Source: Adenanthera pavonina (lineage: Eukaryota; Streptophyta; Magnoliopsida; Fabales; Fabaceae). From it: 64,000 bases of DNA. The stretch covers positions 12,650,501 through 12,714,500 of the forward strand of contig JAIVEN010000012.1 in the NCBI GenBank assembly GCA_026686845.1, read 5' to 3'. Positions 10,489 through 22,052 of the stretch are shown here, piece after piece. A program made the translations under genes and the position numbers. The notes beneath the pieces were generated by a model. The model had not been told where the DNA came from. It saw only the letters and a program-made list of their open reading frames with translations, and made no database searches. Each line of letters opens with the position of its first letter. Position 1 is the stretch's first letter.

Positions 10489-12804
10489 ATGGGATGATTC
10501 GACTTGTGGTAAACTCCAGTTATTCTACCCTACTTTTGGGTTGATTGGAATGGCCAGCAATGAGTACTTAGTATTTTGATCGAGAAATTGGTTGCTTCAA
10601 TAGGACTTTTTTGGGGTGTGTGGAGTGATATCAAAACAATGACACATTGCTTGTAACTTTGTTTTTGGAAGCTAATAAATTCCAAGGCTTTTGATCAACG
10701 TTGGTTTTACTTAAAAAAAAATTTATAATGATGAGTTTTGTATTATGCCTTAAAAATTAATTTAAAGTTATTTATTTAATTTTGGTTTTCTAATACTTAA
10801 TTTTCTTTAGCAATATCATTATTTGTCATATGTTCTGTTATGTTTTAAATATTTTTCAAATATCATTTTTTAAATAGGCTTACGACCAAATAAACCTTGC
10901 ATCCCATGGGTGCTCATATAATTGGAAATAAAGTTAAGAAAAATTAATCTATTTTTTTGTCACAAAATTTATTCCATTAGTCCATATAGTTTAATTTTAT
11001 ATTATTCCTTATGGTTTAAAAATTTTAAAATCCATTCCTATAATTTAAAATGTTTTCAAAGTTGATCCTTGTAAAATTTATGAAAATAGTAGAAATGGAG
11101 AAACAATAAATAGATATGGAAGAGATGGAGGAAAGAATAGAGACAACAGAAGAATTTAATTTGTATTTCAGTTCGTAGACAAATATAAGAGATGCTCTAT
11201 TTATAATTATAGGCAAAAATGTACAACTCACAGGCCTCAACAATTTAAATGTGAAATAATATACCATAAAATTATACATAAATTTCATGAGTGGCTATAA
11301 AGATGAATTCTAAGATACTTGAAAGATCCTTAAAATTTAAGGAGGCATATGGAGATGGTCATCCATACAATGAATATATTCATAACATATTTATATTTTT
11401 TGCTGCCTCAATCCCAGACATTTATCAAAAAGTCGTATTGTGTGACTTTGTTGGCAATACTCGAGGAGTTCATTTTCTGTGTTCTTGGTATTATTAATAT
11501 CTGATCCCTTGTTTATAAAAAAAAGATCTAATCTCTTGTATTTTTACTGTTGAATTTGATTTCTATTTTAATTTTCTTTGGCTAAAAATTTATTTTGTTA
11601 GAGCCGTGTAATTTAGTTAAATCATGACCCAATTGAATTACAAATTAGTTCTGGGAAGAAGCAACTTCTCAACATAAAATTTATACACCAACCGCTGATT
11701 TTAATCTATTATTATCGTTATCAATGAGTTTTTGTAACAATCCTATTACATTTGGATTTTGATCTTTTGTAAACTCTTAATCTCTTTTAGAATTAATAAC
11801 TGTATAATAATTGGTTGTTGGTTTGGGTATATATCTTTTCAAGGGTTTCTTCATTTTTCATCATTTTGGTAATATGACGTGGCTTGAGAGCACAAAGAAA
11901 AGTTGATTGAGGTTTTGGGATGCAAAAGATTAGCCACACGTAAAGAATTTCGTCATCAATTGCTAGTTCCTCTTTCCTTTCTCTTCTTTCTTATAGATTT
12001 TTCTTTTTAACTGGTTTGCTATGTATTTTGTTCATGGGTTTGCTTTGAGTTATTATTTCTTTGATTATGGATTTGTTGATGATGAATCCTTCATTTGGTT
12101 GCATTAATTTATGTTTGTTTATTCAATTGTGTACTTAATCCTAAAACATAAGAAATATGATTAGGACTTATTTGAGTTTTCTAATAAAGCTAGCTAAAAA
12201 TGGGGGATTTAGGAAAAACCATCATTTGAATTGTGTAAAATTAAGTATTTGATCGTTAGATAGCTCTATTTAGTTGTAGGATAGGAATATATGTATAAGC
12301 ACTATGTTGTCACAATAGACTTGTGCTTAATTGAGTCTAATTAATTAATCACCTAAGGAATTAGGTGCTAATATAATAACAACACCTTTTAATGATTCAC
12401 AAAACATTATTAGGTAATTGAGGAACCTAGGCTAGCAAATATATCTTTAATTTTAATTAAATGGGGAAAGTTTGACATTAAGAAATATTCAGAGTTAGAA
12501 TAATCCAAGTCATTACTTGACTTTGGGGCCACCACTAATACTAACCGCAACTTAGATTTCAATTCTAATTTTATTTCTGTTCCATTTTGTGGCTTGCTCA
12601 AATTAAGCATAAGTGTGATATGAATGCTTACCTGGGTTGTTGGTACTAAATCTTTGTGCGAACAATATTCTTACTTAGGGCTAGGGTTTAAGTACTTGCC
12701 CTAGGCCTACAAAAAAAATTACCTATATATATATATATGTATACTCCTCTTATGTGATGAAGACTGAAATGTGAATAGGGAATAACTATCGTAAATATTT
12801 AAAT
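10489..12804. other. Unassigned AT-rich region
   Basis: The first ~200 bp (to about 10720) may be 3' flank of the P450 relic, split by the TRIM. The rest is AT-rich with only short open frames (about 11025-11288 minus, 11291-11497 plus, 12410-12610 minus) that show no recognisable domain. The stretch just before 12805 may be decayed hAT sequence. Confidence 0.35.
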
Positions 12805-13320
12805 ATAAAAAATTTTAAAAATTGGATGAGGAAATATTTTCTATACATATTAGATCAATTTATTTCTTCTATGGGGAGTCAATTTGAACAATTTTTAAAA
12901 TATGAAACAATTTTTGGTTTCTTATTTGAATATAAGAAATTTAATACTCTGGATGAAGAAGAATTGAAAAAATTTTGTATTAATCTTAAAAAATTTTTTA
13001 GTTTTAGTGAACATTCTACTATTGATAATCTCAATTTATTTCCAAAATTGAAAGTACTGAAAGAAATGTTTACAGAATAAATTAATACTTCAATTGAAGT
13101 ATTAAACTATATCAAAAAATTATATTATTTTTCAAATGCATAAATATCTTATAGAATATTATTGACAATTGTTGAAACAATTAATTGCTTCTATAAGTTT
13201 TTTTTTCAAAATTAAAATTTCTTAAATTTTACATGGGATCAACTATAAGATATACAAAAAAGAGTAGTTATATTATCTATTAAAAGTGAAATATTAGAAT
13301 TACATATATAATAAGTTCGT
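12805..13320 (+). pseudogene. hAT-superfamily transposase relic (ZMYM1/TTF-type, C-terminal part)
   Basis: An 84-residue frame from 12826 contains YETIFGFLFEYKKF, a spacer, and LFPKLKVLKEM. This pattern is familiar from plant 'zinc finger MYM-type protein 1-like' hAT transposases shortly before the dimerisation domain. After the stop at 13078-13080 the reading continues in broken frames with ISYRILLTIVETI (about 13145-13180) and SFFSKLKFLKFYMGSTIR (about 13196-13252), the expected order for the hAT C-terminal dimerisation region. At least two stops and one frameshift break it. The catalytic part is absent, and no terminal inverted repeats or 8-bp duplication were found. The assignment rests on recalled family pattern. 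Confidence 0.6.
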
Positions 13321-13459
13321 TAGACCCCTTCAATAATTTTGTCTTAAGTTAACATGACATGGCTATTGCTCACTCTTTTATACTTGATACGGCATGCAGT
13401 TAAACATTTCATGTATCAAAGAATCAAATAATTTCACCTTAAAACTCAAAATTAACTCT

Positions 13460-13860
13460 TGCTTACAGGAGCCAAGGATTGAGCATACCTGACTTCAAGT
13501 ATTCATGAACGAATAATAGAACACTTACATGTGTAAACTAGATCACCAAAGTTGGGACCTAGTCTTTTTGTACACTTGATAACACCTCACATACTCACAA
13601 AGAGAATAGAAAAGAGAGGGAGAGAGCTTTGGAGAATTATGTATTTTTTAGGTAATTAGCTTTTCTATTTATCGGTAGAGAAATATATCTTTTTAAATCT
13701 CCGCATTTATAAGATGGATTTAATTCTCTATCAAATCAGCATAAAATCAAGAATATGCTTAAAGGAAAAAGATTATTCTCTCATAAATATCCAAAAAGAT
13801 ATTCGGCTTCATAAAAAAAGGAATTGGCCTATCAAAGGTAGATTTTAGATAAGTCCAACA
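13460..13860 (-). repeat. 3' LTR of element X
   Basis: This is a 401-bp LTR starting TGCTTACAGG and ending TCCAACA, paired with 57310-57704. Many substitutions and small indels separate the pair, consistent with old age. Confidence 0.8.
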
Positions 13861-14938
13861 TCTCCCACTCGTACTTGATGGATCAACCATCATACCTCAT
13901 GCATTCTCTTTTCTTTCATAGTTGGTGCTCCGACATGACTGTATGGGCTTAACGTCTCCATTTGACTATCCTGCACAAGAAATCCCATTATAGGATTAGC
14001 ACAAGAGTATATCTTATCATATATATATTACAGTTTTATTGCCTCGGGTGCCCTAGAGTTACTCATACACTTTTCTCATGGCAAATCTAATCCCTCTCGA
14101 GTTATCACTATAACTCAAATTGCCTTCTTATATACATAGTATCCACACTTATGATGTCACTCAAATTGACTTCATAACAGACTGGTCTTAGATACTAGTA
14201 CACTTGTGTATATTAGGATAAATCTTCCTTTCGCCCATTTGTCAATCAGATTAAATCCAGCTGCTTTCCCAGCATATACCCATTCGATTGAATTAACCAT
14301 AACCATGGAGTATATACCAAAGTAGTAGTCACTAAATTAGCTCCTCATGACATTGTCAAAGTCCTAAAGGCACTGTGAAAGGATTTATTTCTTTCTAGAA
14401 CTCACACAGATATGAAGTAGAGATCTATTCAACAGCTTTATTTCATTTATTGACAATGTACAGACTTGAGTTATAGACACACACAATATTTAAACCTGAA
14501 TTCTTCTCTATACCTTACTCATGACGTCTATTTGAGAAGAATTCATTGTTTGGCTAGCTATAGGCTTCATGGATAGTGAGTATCCATGATTCGATCCTTT
14601 TATTTGTTCTAGAATCTCATCTCGACTTCCCTATTCTTGAGGTGACAATTACTTAATTTTGCAATACTTCCGTGTCATGACTTTGCTTTTACTACGTCAT
14701 TGGTGACAACTATATGTTTCATCTTCTTTGCTCTGCATGAGTGTTAAAGGTCGTTGCTCATATGAGAAATTCAACCTCCACAACATATACAATATACTAG
14801 ACATTATATATATGTTTCACATAGTTATGACATTGAAAAAAATTCCATTTATTTTCTTCAAGTATAAGGAGTGTGTTACTTTGTTTTCTATTTATACCAC
14901 AAGATCTCTTCTTTTTCTTAAGGTATCTAATTCTATTA

Positions 14939-15417
14939 GGGTCTGTTTGGTTCAAAAGAGAGAAAGGGAGGGAAGGGATTTTAATAGAGAGAAAGGAAGG
15001 GGAGGGAAAATAAGAGATTTTAATTTTACCTCGTTTGGAAGGAAAAGGAGGGATTTTAGTGGAAGGATTTTAATTTTACCTCGTTTGTGTTATGAGGGAA
15101 AATGAGGGAAGATAATTATAATTTGACTATTATACCCTTAATTTATTTAAGTTAATATAAGAACAAGATTAACCAGTATATTATGTGGCCGAGTAATTAA
15201 AAAATGAAGGGTATTTTGATCATTTTGGACATAATAATACATTTTCCCCCCAAATTACCCCAATTTGGGGGGAAAATATATAACGGGAGGGGAGGGAAAA
15301 TTTTAATAACATTTTCCCTCCCCTCCTGGTTGCCAAACAAGGGGAGGGAAAATTTTAATAATATTTTTCCTCCCCTTCCTTTCCCTTCCCCCCATTTCCC
15401 TCCAACCAAACAAACCA
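14939..15417. mobile_element. Tourist/PIF-Harbinger-like foldback MITE
   Basis: The terminal inverted repeats are GGGTCTGTTTGGTT at the left and AACCAAACAAACCA at the right (12 of 14 pair), flanked by TTA on both sides (14936-14938 and 15418-15420). The left half is strongly purine-rich (gggaggga repeats) and the right half pyrimidine-rich (ccctcccc). The whole element could fold on itself, with an inner 'cccaaatt..aatttgggg' palindrome around 15247-15275. 'GGTCTGTTTGGTT' ends are typical of plant MITEs; the TTA duplication points to PIF/Harbinger. A hAT affiliation is possible but lacks an 8-bp duplication. Confidence 0.75.
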
Positions 15418-15655
15418 TTAGGGATCTGCCCACATCCCATATGTGGAAATACATTGTTCAATAACATTTTATGTGCCTTTTCTCCTCTAGCAAAGTTCTA
15501 AATTTTTTTAATGTCTATGAACTTTAGCTATATTTGACACTTAGGGTTTCTCATGAAGGCATTGGCCCCCGATTGTTTTATCCCATTCAATCAGGATTCT
15601 CAATATCTTGAAGTGATCTCTTGATCACTTAGCTGTAAAGTCTATTTTACTGTAG

Positions 15656-15717
15656 TTCAAAACATAACACTGTATCTCCTTCTTGTTTCAAAACATAACA
15701 CTGTATCTCCTTCTTGT
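15656..15717. repeat. Tandem duplication of 31 bp (2 copies)
   Basis: The unit 'ttcaaaacataacactgtat...' is repeated exactly at 15656-15686 and 15687-15717. Confidence 0.9.
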
Positions 15718-16069
15718 TGAAGTACCTTATGGCAATGTGATCGAACAAGAAGATATATCAAGGATTATTGATTTATTCATTTCTCCAATCACATTTGAGT
15801 GTTTCATTAGACTTAGGTCACATCCTTGATATCTTGTAGTGTCCCTAAGATGTCTCTACACTCTTTTTGACAGCTTCCACCACTTTTGTTTGGTATTCAA
15901 ATGCTTAATAAGTGTCTAGTCATATATGTTCTAAGCATACATGTTACTGTTACCAACACTAAAGTAAGGGACTCTATTCGCAATCTCATTTATATTTCTC
16001 GTGAGGACTTATTAACATGACTCTAACTCTTATCTCTTGTTTTAGGGGTTTGAGCTTTTGGGTTATAGG

Positions 16070-18709
16070 TGTAACAGCCTCCCTCCAAAAACACCTCCAT
16101 ACTTAACCAAGACATCCAAAACACAAACCAAACAACTCAAAAATCAACTCTCCAATACTGCAAGACAGCGAAAATGGACCCAAAAATGCCAAAAACTGGG
16201 ATGGGGCCGCGGCTGCTACAGTACCGTAGCGGCTCCAACCTCCCCTGTCTCAACATCGCTTCTGGAAACCTGGCGTCGCGGCCTGAACTGCTTGAGCCGC
16301 GGCGAAACCTTGCTGATGTACCACATCAGCAACTTCAACATTTAGGCTGAATTTCCGACGCGCATAACTTCTTACTCCGATCTCCAATCGACCTGATTCC
16401 AACTCCTATAGGTCTCTCTTGTCATTATCTAACCATGGATACCAATTTCAACCAAAACCAACTCCATTTGCAGATTCTAGACACCCAATACCATTTTGAT
16501 CACTTCTTGGCCAAAACTCATAACCTACTACCTCCAATTACCACCAAAGGCAACTGGACACCCCAAGACCCTTAACACAGGTCATATTTGGCTAGACTAA
16601 CATGTTCAAGGAGGTTTTACCCCAAAGGAACCTTTCCTTCAAGAATTGACCCCCTTGCAACCCCAAAACCGCATAATAGGCTAGATGCCCACAACTCACA
16701 TACATGGCCCAACACCGCTCTTGGGCTCATATTCAACCATTCTAGAATACAAACACCTACTCATACATTAAAGACTCATACCGAGGTCTACCATCAATCT
16801 CACATATCATACATCATGAACACATCTTGCATAACATTCATCAACATCACTATCATCCCATGATATAATATACAAATAGTACTCCCAGGACTCTCATCCA
16901 GGCAACCAACTATAACAACCTACTTGGCACTGAATCACATAAACTAAATTTTTAACCACCGAATATACTTGGAATTCCAGAAGACTGAACAACTGCTAAC
17001 TCCTTGATCTTCTCCGAACTAGCACCAGAGTCTTCACCTGAAAGGTTAGTTATGGAGGGGAGGGGTATGAGACAATGTCTCAGTAACCGGGATCAACAAC
17101 ACATCAATATATATATATACAAATATGAATCATATGATATATGAATGCAATGTAAAATGCATGATATGCATGTTGTCCCCTCTGGGACTTCCATCCTTGT
17201 CCTCCCTAACACATATATACATAGATATAATCCATCCTTATCCTCCCTAACATATACATATACACATATTCCCTCCTTATCCTCCCTAACATATACATAT
17301 ACACATATTCCATCCTTATCCTCCCTAACTTATACATGTACACATATTTCATCCTTATCCTCCCTAACATATATATATATATATACGTATTCCATCCTTA
17401 TCCTCCCTAACATATACATATATATATATACATATTTCATCCTTATCCTCCTAACATATACATATACACATATATATATCATTACACAACATATCATCAT
17501 CACATCATCACCACTCAATCCACCACAGATCACAATCTCACAATACCGTGTGATGATGCACATGTATCATCATGTAATAATCATTATCATATTATAACAT
17601 CATGTATGCATCATATCATATCATCATCCCCAATCAACATCATAATCATCATATTCATCATAACCATTATCTAACCGTATGCATACCACGATATATATAG
17701 ACAACGGTGCACACAATACATCAATATCATCATTACATATCTCATCATCATAATCATAAACAACGTCTACTGTACGCATACCACGATATATATAACACAC
17801 AAACATATCAATACCGTGATACGAAAGAGACATGCATATATACACCACTATACATGCTATCATATAATACCAACAATAACACATAAACAAATACCCGGTT
17901 ACCTCAAGTTGTCAATACCGCACACACAGCGCTTAGACAAGCCTCTAGAGCACCCCAATCCCGAACTGTAAGTCTCCAATTAGCCAATCTATCATTACAA
18001 CAGTAAATACCCTTTTATTAACATACTCCCATAGCATTACCATTCACAATCTAACTGTCCAAGCTTAACCCAGAGTTCTAACAACATACATACATACCAA
18101 TAAACCTTAAACAACCATTCAAACACACACCAACACATACCATTTCGGATTTCCACTTCTTTTCTCAAATTCCAACCTAGGATTTAACTCAAACTCATCA
18201 TAACCCAACCAAAACTCATACCCAAGCTTCAATAACACCACAAAACACTCTTACAACACAAAATCAAGCATTTTAATAGGTGGAAATCACTCAAACCAAA
18301 AACCCTAAGCTTCAACTCAACTTCCCCACTGAAAACAGAGAAGAAAAGAGAAAAGAAAAGGCTAGGGATCACTTACCAACAAGATCCAAGCTCTTGGATG
18401 CTGGAAAACACTCCCCATTTGCCTGAAAACTCGAACCCTAGGAGAGCCCATCGCGTCTTCTCCGTCGCTCCCTCTGTTTCTCTCTTTTCTTTTCTTCCGA
18501 AATGATTCTGATTTAAACCAGTTTTTCGACTCTCGCCGCGGCTCCAGATAAGTCCGTCGCGGCGCCACCAATTTCAACCGCGAAATGTCACTGGAATTGG
18601 CTCTCGCCGCGGCTTGGAGCTCATTTCTTCTCCACTTGAACCTTCCTCCGTCCTGTTTCTTTCGATCCTGCATACAATGCCAAAGACAAACATCATGAGG
18701 GGTGTTACA
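16070..18709 (-). repeat. Solo LTR, family 1 (copy D)
   Basis: This 2640-bp solo LTR begins TGTAACAGCC and ends GGTGTTACA, with a perfect duplication ATAGG at 16065-16069 and 18710-18714. It carries family-1 landmarks 'cgacgcgcataact', 'gacaatgtctcagtaacc' and 'ggttacctcaagttgtcaatacc', and two GC-rich islands with 'cgcggc' motifs (about 16205-16310 and 18525-18620). A minisatellite lies inside it. No internal retroelement sequence accompanies it, so it arose by LTR-LTR recombination of an element inserted into X. Confidence 0.9.
17193..17475. repeat. Minisatellite, ~40-bp unit, about 6 copies
   Basis: The unit is 'catccttatcctccctaaca' followed by a variable (TA)-rich tail 'tatacatatacacatattc'. 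The tail length varies through TA-step expansion. It lies within solo LTR D and is probably a locus of length polymorphism. Confidence 0.85.
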
Positions 18710-19590
18710 ATAGGCTTGTAACATACTCCTCTAATTAAAGAGGAAATAGTTATAGCTATATTGAGTTATTCTCTTAGATTTCACATTCCAAAAGCTGATT
18801 TTGCCTTACTTGTATCCTTGTTTTATTTAAGGATATCTAGTCTTTAATGACTAGCAAAAATGTCCCAATTCCTTTCCGGCTATATACTATCTACCTAAGA
18901 GATAGTGTTTCATAGTATCGTAAGATTACTTGAAGTTGATATAGTGACACTATAACAACCCTCAAATTATTGTGCTAGACTTAGCCCTGAGCCAATAAGA
19001 AGTATAACTTTTGAATTGTTCAGTATCAGAGGAGCAGGAATTGGAGGAAGGTCAAAAGGATCAAGAATTTGATGAAAAGTAATGGAAGCATCTAATGCCG
19101 TGTTGGGCTACAATGGTGCCATGGTGAGAGACTAAAATTTTCAAAATTTGAGAGGCAGAATAGGCTCGCAGCATGATGAGAGACTAAAAATTATCATGTG
19201 CTATAGTTCCAGTCGTAGAATTTGTTTAAATCAAAACGCAATTTAGTCAATGGGAAGAAAGAATTTGGTTAAGATACAAAGGAGCTCTGCTAGGGTTCGA
19301 GATTTTCAACATTGAGGATTGAATTCTAGACTCTAGAATTTTGAATCTTGGTTGGTAAGTGGATTACACCTTTCCTCCTCCCTTTTTTGTTCATTTTTTG
19401 GAAGAAATTCGTGGGGGTATGATGGATTTTAGTTTGGTTGAGATTTCTACGGATTAAAATAGTTGTAAATATGCTATTCATGTGTTATTTAGTGTTCCTA
19501 TGGATTAGGTATAAGTTTTGGAGGGATTGCGAATGATTTATCTTAAACCCTAATCTTGAATTTGTTGAGGAAGCTTAGAATCAGAATTTC

Positions 19591-22052
19591 TGTAACACCC
19601 TACCTCTTGACACCCCCAGATTTAACCAAAAACTTCAAAAATCCAACATAACACACCTCTAAGCATCTCGAAACACTTTCCATAACCTCCAACCAGCAGA
19701 AACGACCCAAAAACACCAAAAACTAGGCTAGGGCTGCGGCTTCGGCCTCCTCTATTTTTTTCACGCTTCTAGCCTCACTAGCGCTGCAGCCTGCTTTCTA
19801 GCATCGCAGCGCCCCTTGCTGATATCTCATATCAGCAACTTCCAACTCTAGGGCGAACTTCCGACGCGCATAACTTTAGGCTTCAACCTCTGATTGACTT
19901 GATTCTAACTTCTACAAGTCAATCTAGTCCTACTCTAGCTAGAGACACCACTTACATCTCAATCCAACTCTGTATGGAGATTTTGGACCCTCGACACCAT
20001 TTTGGCCACTTAATGACCAAAACTCTCCACTAACCACCTCCAATTGCCACCAAAGGCAATGAGTCGCTCATAGACCATTCAAACAAGTCCAAAACCTCTA
20101 AACCAACTTGTCCAAGGAGGTTTCACCCCAAAGGAACCACTCCTCTAAGATTTAACCCCTTGGAACCCTTACTTGACAAATGGGCTACAGGCCATAAGAT
20201 ACACCAATCAGGCCCAAAACCACTCTGGGCTCACAAACACCAACATACATACTTTTGAACATCCAAAACCACACAACCATACATACAACATACACAATCC
20301 ATATAATTCATACCTTATCCAAATATTCATTACAAACCATTCTATCCTACTTAGCATAAGATATAATGTCTAACATTACAAACACTACATAGATTATTCC
20401 CATGTACGTAGCTCCTCCTATGTCTTCTCCGGACTAGTGCCAGAACCGTCACCTGAAAGGTTGGTCATGGGAGAGGGGTGTGAGACAATGTCTCAGTAAC
20501 AGGGGACAACCACATACAATGCATATATACTGACCCACACAGTCCTGCAATGCAATGCTAATGAATGGTACGCATGTTCATCACAAGACATTTCAATAGA
20601 TGATTTGCTTCCAATAGTTGGTGAAGACTGATTCTGGGACATCACCAAACTCACCTTACTCTAATGCAACCCGGGCAATGGTTACACTAGAGCTCGGACC
20701 GTGGCTCTCCTTCCCCTAGACCATCATGAATTAATGGTGATTTAGGGAAAGTGCATCCCCAAATCCACTGCCACCTGTCTCTCCCAAGGAGAGGATTTAG
20801 TGACAGGGATAATTTATCATATCATATTGTCCTCTGCCGCCTGGCTCTCCTATGGAAAGGATTTAGCGACATGGATCTTTATCATATCATCATCTCATAT
20901 CACATCATATCATCATCACCTCATCATCAATCTCTTACTATGCAATTATATGGTAATGATGCCAATGTCATGCTAACATGCCTCTACGCACACATATATA
21001 CATCATTATCATTACAATCATCATATGGACATGCTAGCATGCAATGGTGTGGGGATGCTACACATCACAATATAAATATACAACCATCATACATCAACTA
21101 GCCGTGCATACCACGATATATAGGAAAACCATACACATACACAATCAATATCGTGGTATGAAAAGGAACATGCATATATATACAGATATACGTTCTATCA
21201 TACCATACAAACAATACAATACAAATATACACCCGGTTACCTTAGGTTGTCAATACCATACCTGTGAGCTCCACGAACTTCTCAAATTGTCCAACATGTG
21301 TGAACCCCTCTCAGTTAACCAAACAACCTTCATAATAACACAATTCTTCCATTAGCACAATATACCATTACTCAAACATCACAATTCAACCACTTTAGGC
21401 CAAACCCAAGGTTCCAACACCCCTTCCATGCATCAATTAGTTCTTAGGGACCATTCAAACATTACTCAAACACATACACTTCAGACTCCCAAGAGCTCTA
21501 ACCTAAAACAACCTAGGGTTAAGCTCAAATCACACATAACCCCTTCAAAACTTACACCCAAGCAACAAGAACACCACAACACACTTCATTAATCCCATAA
21601 CATCCATTTAATCAGTGGATTTCATCCCAAACCGGAAATCCAACCTCAAAACCGAAAAACCCCAAATTCCAATAAAATAAAATAGAGAGGGAGGAGTAGA
21701 GAACACTTACCCACTTGAATCCAAGCTTTTGAGGTCTGAAAATCACTTCCAATGGCCGAAAATCATGAACCCTAGCTCTGCTCCTCGGTTTCTCCTTTGT
21801 TTTCTTCTTTCCCAATTGACCAAAATGATCCAGTTTTAAACAAAAATCCCGAATCTCACCGCAGCCTCAACATACCTTGCCACGGCTCCACAATGTTCAG
21901 CTGAACTATGCCACTGGAATTACTTCTCGCTGCGGCCAACCTACTTCTCGCCATGGCGTGGAGTGTTTCCAGACTCCACTTGAGCCTTCCTCTATACTGT
22001 TTCCTTCGGTCCTGAACACAATGCCAAGGAAGAAATCGTGAGGGGTGTTATA
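19591..22052 (-). repeat. Solo LTR, family 1 (copy F), nested in E
   Basis: This 2462-bp solo LTR starts TGTAACACCC and ends GGTGTTATA, with the terminal CA drifted to TA. The exact duplication ATTTC is at 19586-19590 and 22053-22057. It is close to copy D in layout: 'ccgacgcgcataact', 'gacaatgtctcagtaac', 'ggttaccttaggttgtcaa' and a GC-rich 'ctgcggc' region. It is inserted in opposite orientation into an LTR of its own family. Confidence 0.9.

Larger units (their letters stand above)
13861..16069 (-). other. Element X interior, piece 1 (3' end)
   Basis: It opens with a pyrimidine tract 'tctcccactcgtacttgatg', which on the minus strand is a purine-rich primer for second-strand synthesis next to the LTR. 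The rest is AT-rich non-coding sequence holding a Tourist-like MITE (14939-15417) and a 31-bp tandem duplication. No protein domain was recognised on either strand. Confidence 0.55.

Noticed and set aside
15197..15464. Overlapping open frames on both strands of about 86 codons
   Set aside because: They lie in the foldback MITE. The two translations mirror each other because of the inverted repeat.
17145..17597. 150-codon open frame with repeated YTHIPSLSSL units
   Set aside because: It is a translation of the minisatellite inside solo LTR D. Low complexity explains the open frame.
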